Positions 63,201 through 64,000 of a DNA stretch of 64,000 nt are shown here, one piece after another. The stretch's first letter is position 1, and the number at the start of each line of letters is the position of its first letter. This DNA comes from Sapria himalayana (taxonomy: Eukaryota > Streptophyta > Magnoliopsida > Malpighiales > Rafflesiaceae), in contig JAREIK010012397.1 of NCBI GenBank assembly GCA_029783825.1, forward strand, positions 1-64,000. The letters run 5' to 3'. The notes under the pieces were generated by a model that did not search any database, was not told the DNA's origin, and was given only the letters and a program-made list of their open reading frames with translations. Both the position numbers and the translations under genes were made by a program.

Positions 63201-64000
63201 TCAAAATAAATTTTTTGTTATTTAATTTTTTAAATAAAACATATAGATCATTAAATGATTACTTACTTAAATCAGTAAGCTCATAGTCCCCGAAACCCTA
63301 AATACATAAACCTTTAAATAACTATATTCTACTTATTAAATAATAAATCTCATTTTTATTTCTATTTATTATAATTTTAAATATTCATTTTAATTATTTA
63401 TAGTTTAATTTTTTAGAAAAATTAATTCAAAATAAATTTCGAATGAGACAAATAATATTTAAATAATTTATATTTAATCAAAAAAATATATAATCTTAAA
63501 AAAAGAATGAAAAATTTAAAAATTAAATATTATTATTTAGTAATATATTTTGATTTGATTTTGAATCATTTTGTATTATGTAAATATATTTTAATTAATA
63601 TTTAGATTTTTAATAATAGTTTATTAATTTAATTTTTGATCATTATTATAATATATATCATTAAAATTATTTATATTTAATTTATATGATATATAATTAG
63701 TAAGATTAATATAATTATACATGGTATTCACATTTCAAAAAATTTTAAAAATTATTTTCTTTCTAAAGTTTATAACCTTTGAAAATTTGAAAAAATCAAA
63801 AAAAAAAATTTTGATTTTTATTATAGAAATCAAACCTATAACCCACTAAATGCCTAAAAACATAAATTGCTAAACTTCTAAACAACAAAACCCCTAAATA
63901 ATTTAACCATTAAACCGGTATGCTATATAAAATAAATAATAAATCTCATTTTTATTAGTATTCATTAAATTATTAAACATACATCTTAATTATTTATTAG
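57246..64000 (-). repeat. AT-rich satellite array, inverted block
   Basis: Every landmark is now the reverse complement: 'aaacctataaaccactaaa' instead of 'tttagtggtttataggttt', and 'ttgatcattattataatat' instead of its complement. Cores near 57385, 58008, 58590, 59191, 59783, 60388, 60812, 61407, 61950, 62581, 63171 and 63771. Read on the minus strand, the series 63890-62680 (three subtypes) and again 59300-58110 matches the series at 1720-2830 and 54770-55980. The inverted block is therefore the same family with the same local order. No gene seen. Confidence 0.93.
59774..59801. repeat. Perfect 28-bp palindrome in inverted satellite block
   Basis: Same core AAAGGTTATAACCTTT with ATTTTC/GAAAAT arms. 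Being a palindrome it reads the same in either orientation of the array. Confidence 0.9.

Noticed and set aside
1..64000. tRNA or rRNA genes
   Set aside because: Looked for cloverleaf-like and conserved rRNA words on both strands; only tRNA-complementary primer sites of the retroelements were found.

Overview
This window looks like repeat heterochromatin from a flowering plant. I find no intact host gene in it. The plant assignment rests on the transposon families (a ricesleeper-like hAT element and two plant-type Ty3/gypsy chromoviruses primed by initiator tRNA-Met) and on a roughly 1.7 kb insert of organelle-like composition. No species can be named from the sequence.

Background: about 46 of the 64 kb is one very AT-rich satellite (by eye well over 80 % A+T) with a monomer near 600 bp, present as roughly 75 diverged copies. 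Each typical monomer carries a near-perfect palindrome centred on GGTTATAACC and an ~88 bp block of degenerate 8-bp units (TTTANNNN). It also has a TGATCA-containing AT segment and several conserved AT blocks. Monomer subtypes recur in the same order, giving a higher-order repeat of about 5.55-5.58 kb (clearest at 7.5-19 kb and, after the transposon, to 37.5 kb). A second order of about 4.24 kb appears at 35-41 kb. The array runs on one strand from 1 to about 57,245, then flips to the opposite strand through to the end of the window.

Nest at 19,321-35,113: a hAT transposon sits inside one satellite monomer, with an 8-bp target duplication (GCATTTAG) and matching terminal inverted repeats. Its transposase gene is broken by a Reina-like chromovirus (21,899-33,930, duplication ATAGC/GTAGC, LTRs about 10 % diverged). 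That element is itself broken by a CRM-like Ty3/gypsy element (25,187-32,025, duplication CATTC, LTRs about 3-4 % diverged). Removing each insertion and one copy of its duplication restores the host reading frame, so the order of events is satellite, hAT, Reina-like, CRM-like. All three lie on the + strand and all are dead, with in-frame stops and frameshifts.

Second insertion at about 49,351-51,271: a 1.7 kb segment of balanced composition, probably organellar (mitochondrial-like) DNA. It is joined to the satellite through a patchwork of short direct and inverted copies of both partners.

The most noteworthy points are the satellite's internal architecture (palindrome plus 8-bp microperiodicity), its higher-order structure and strand switch, the cleanly readable three-layer nest, and the possibility, not proven here, that this is centromeric or pericentromeric DNA.
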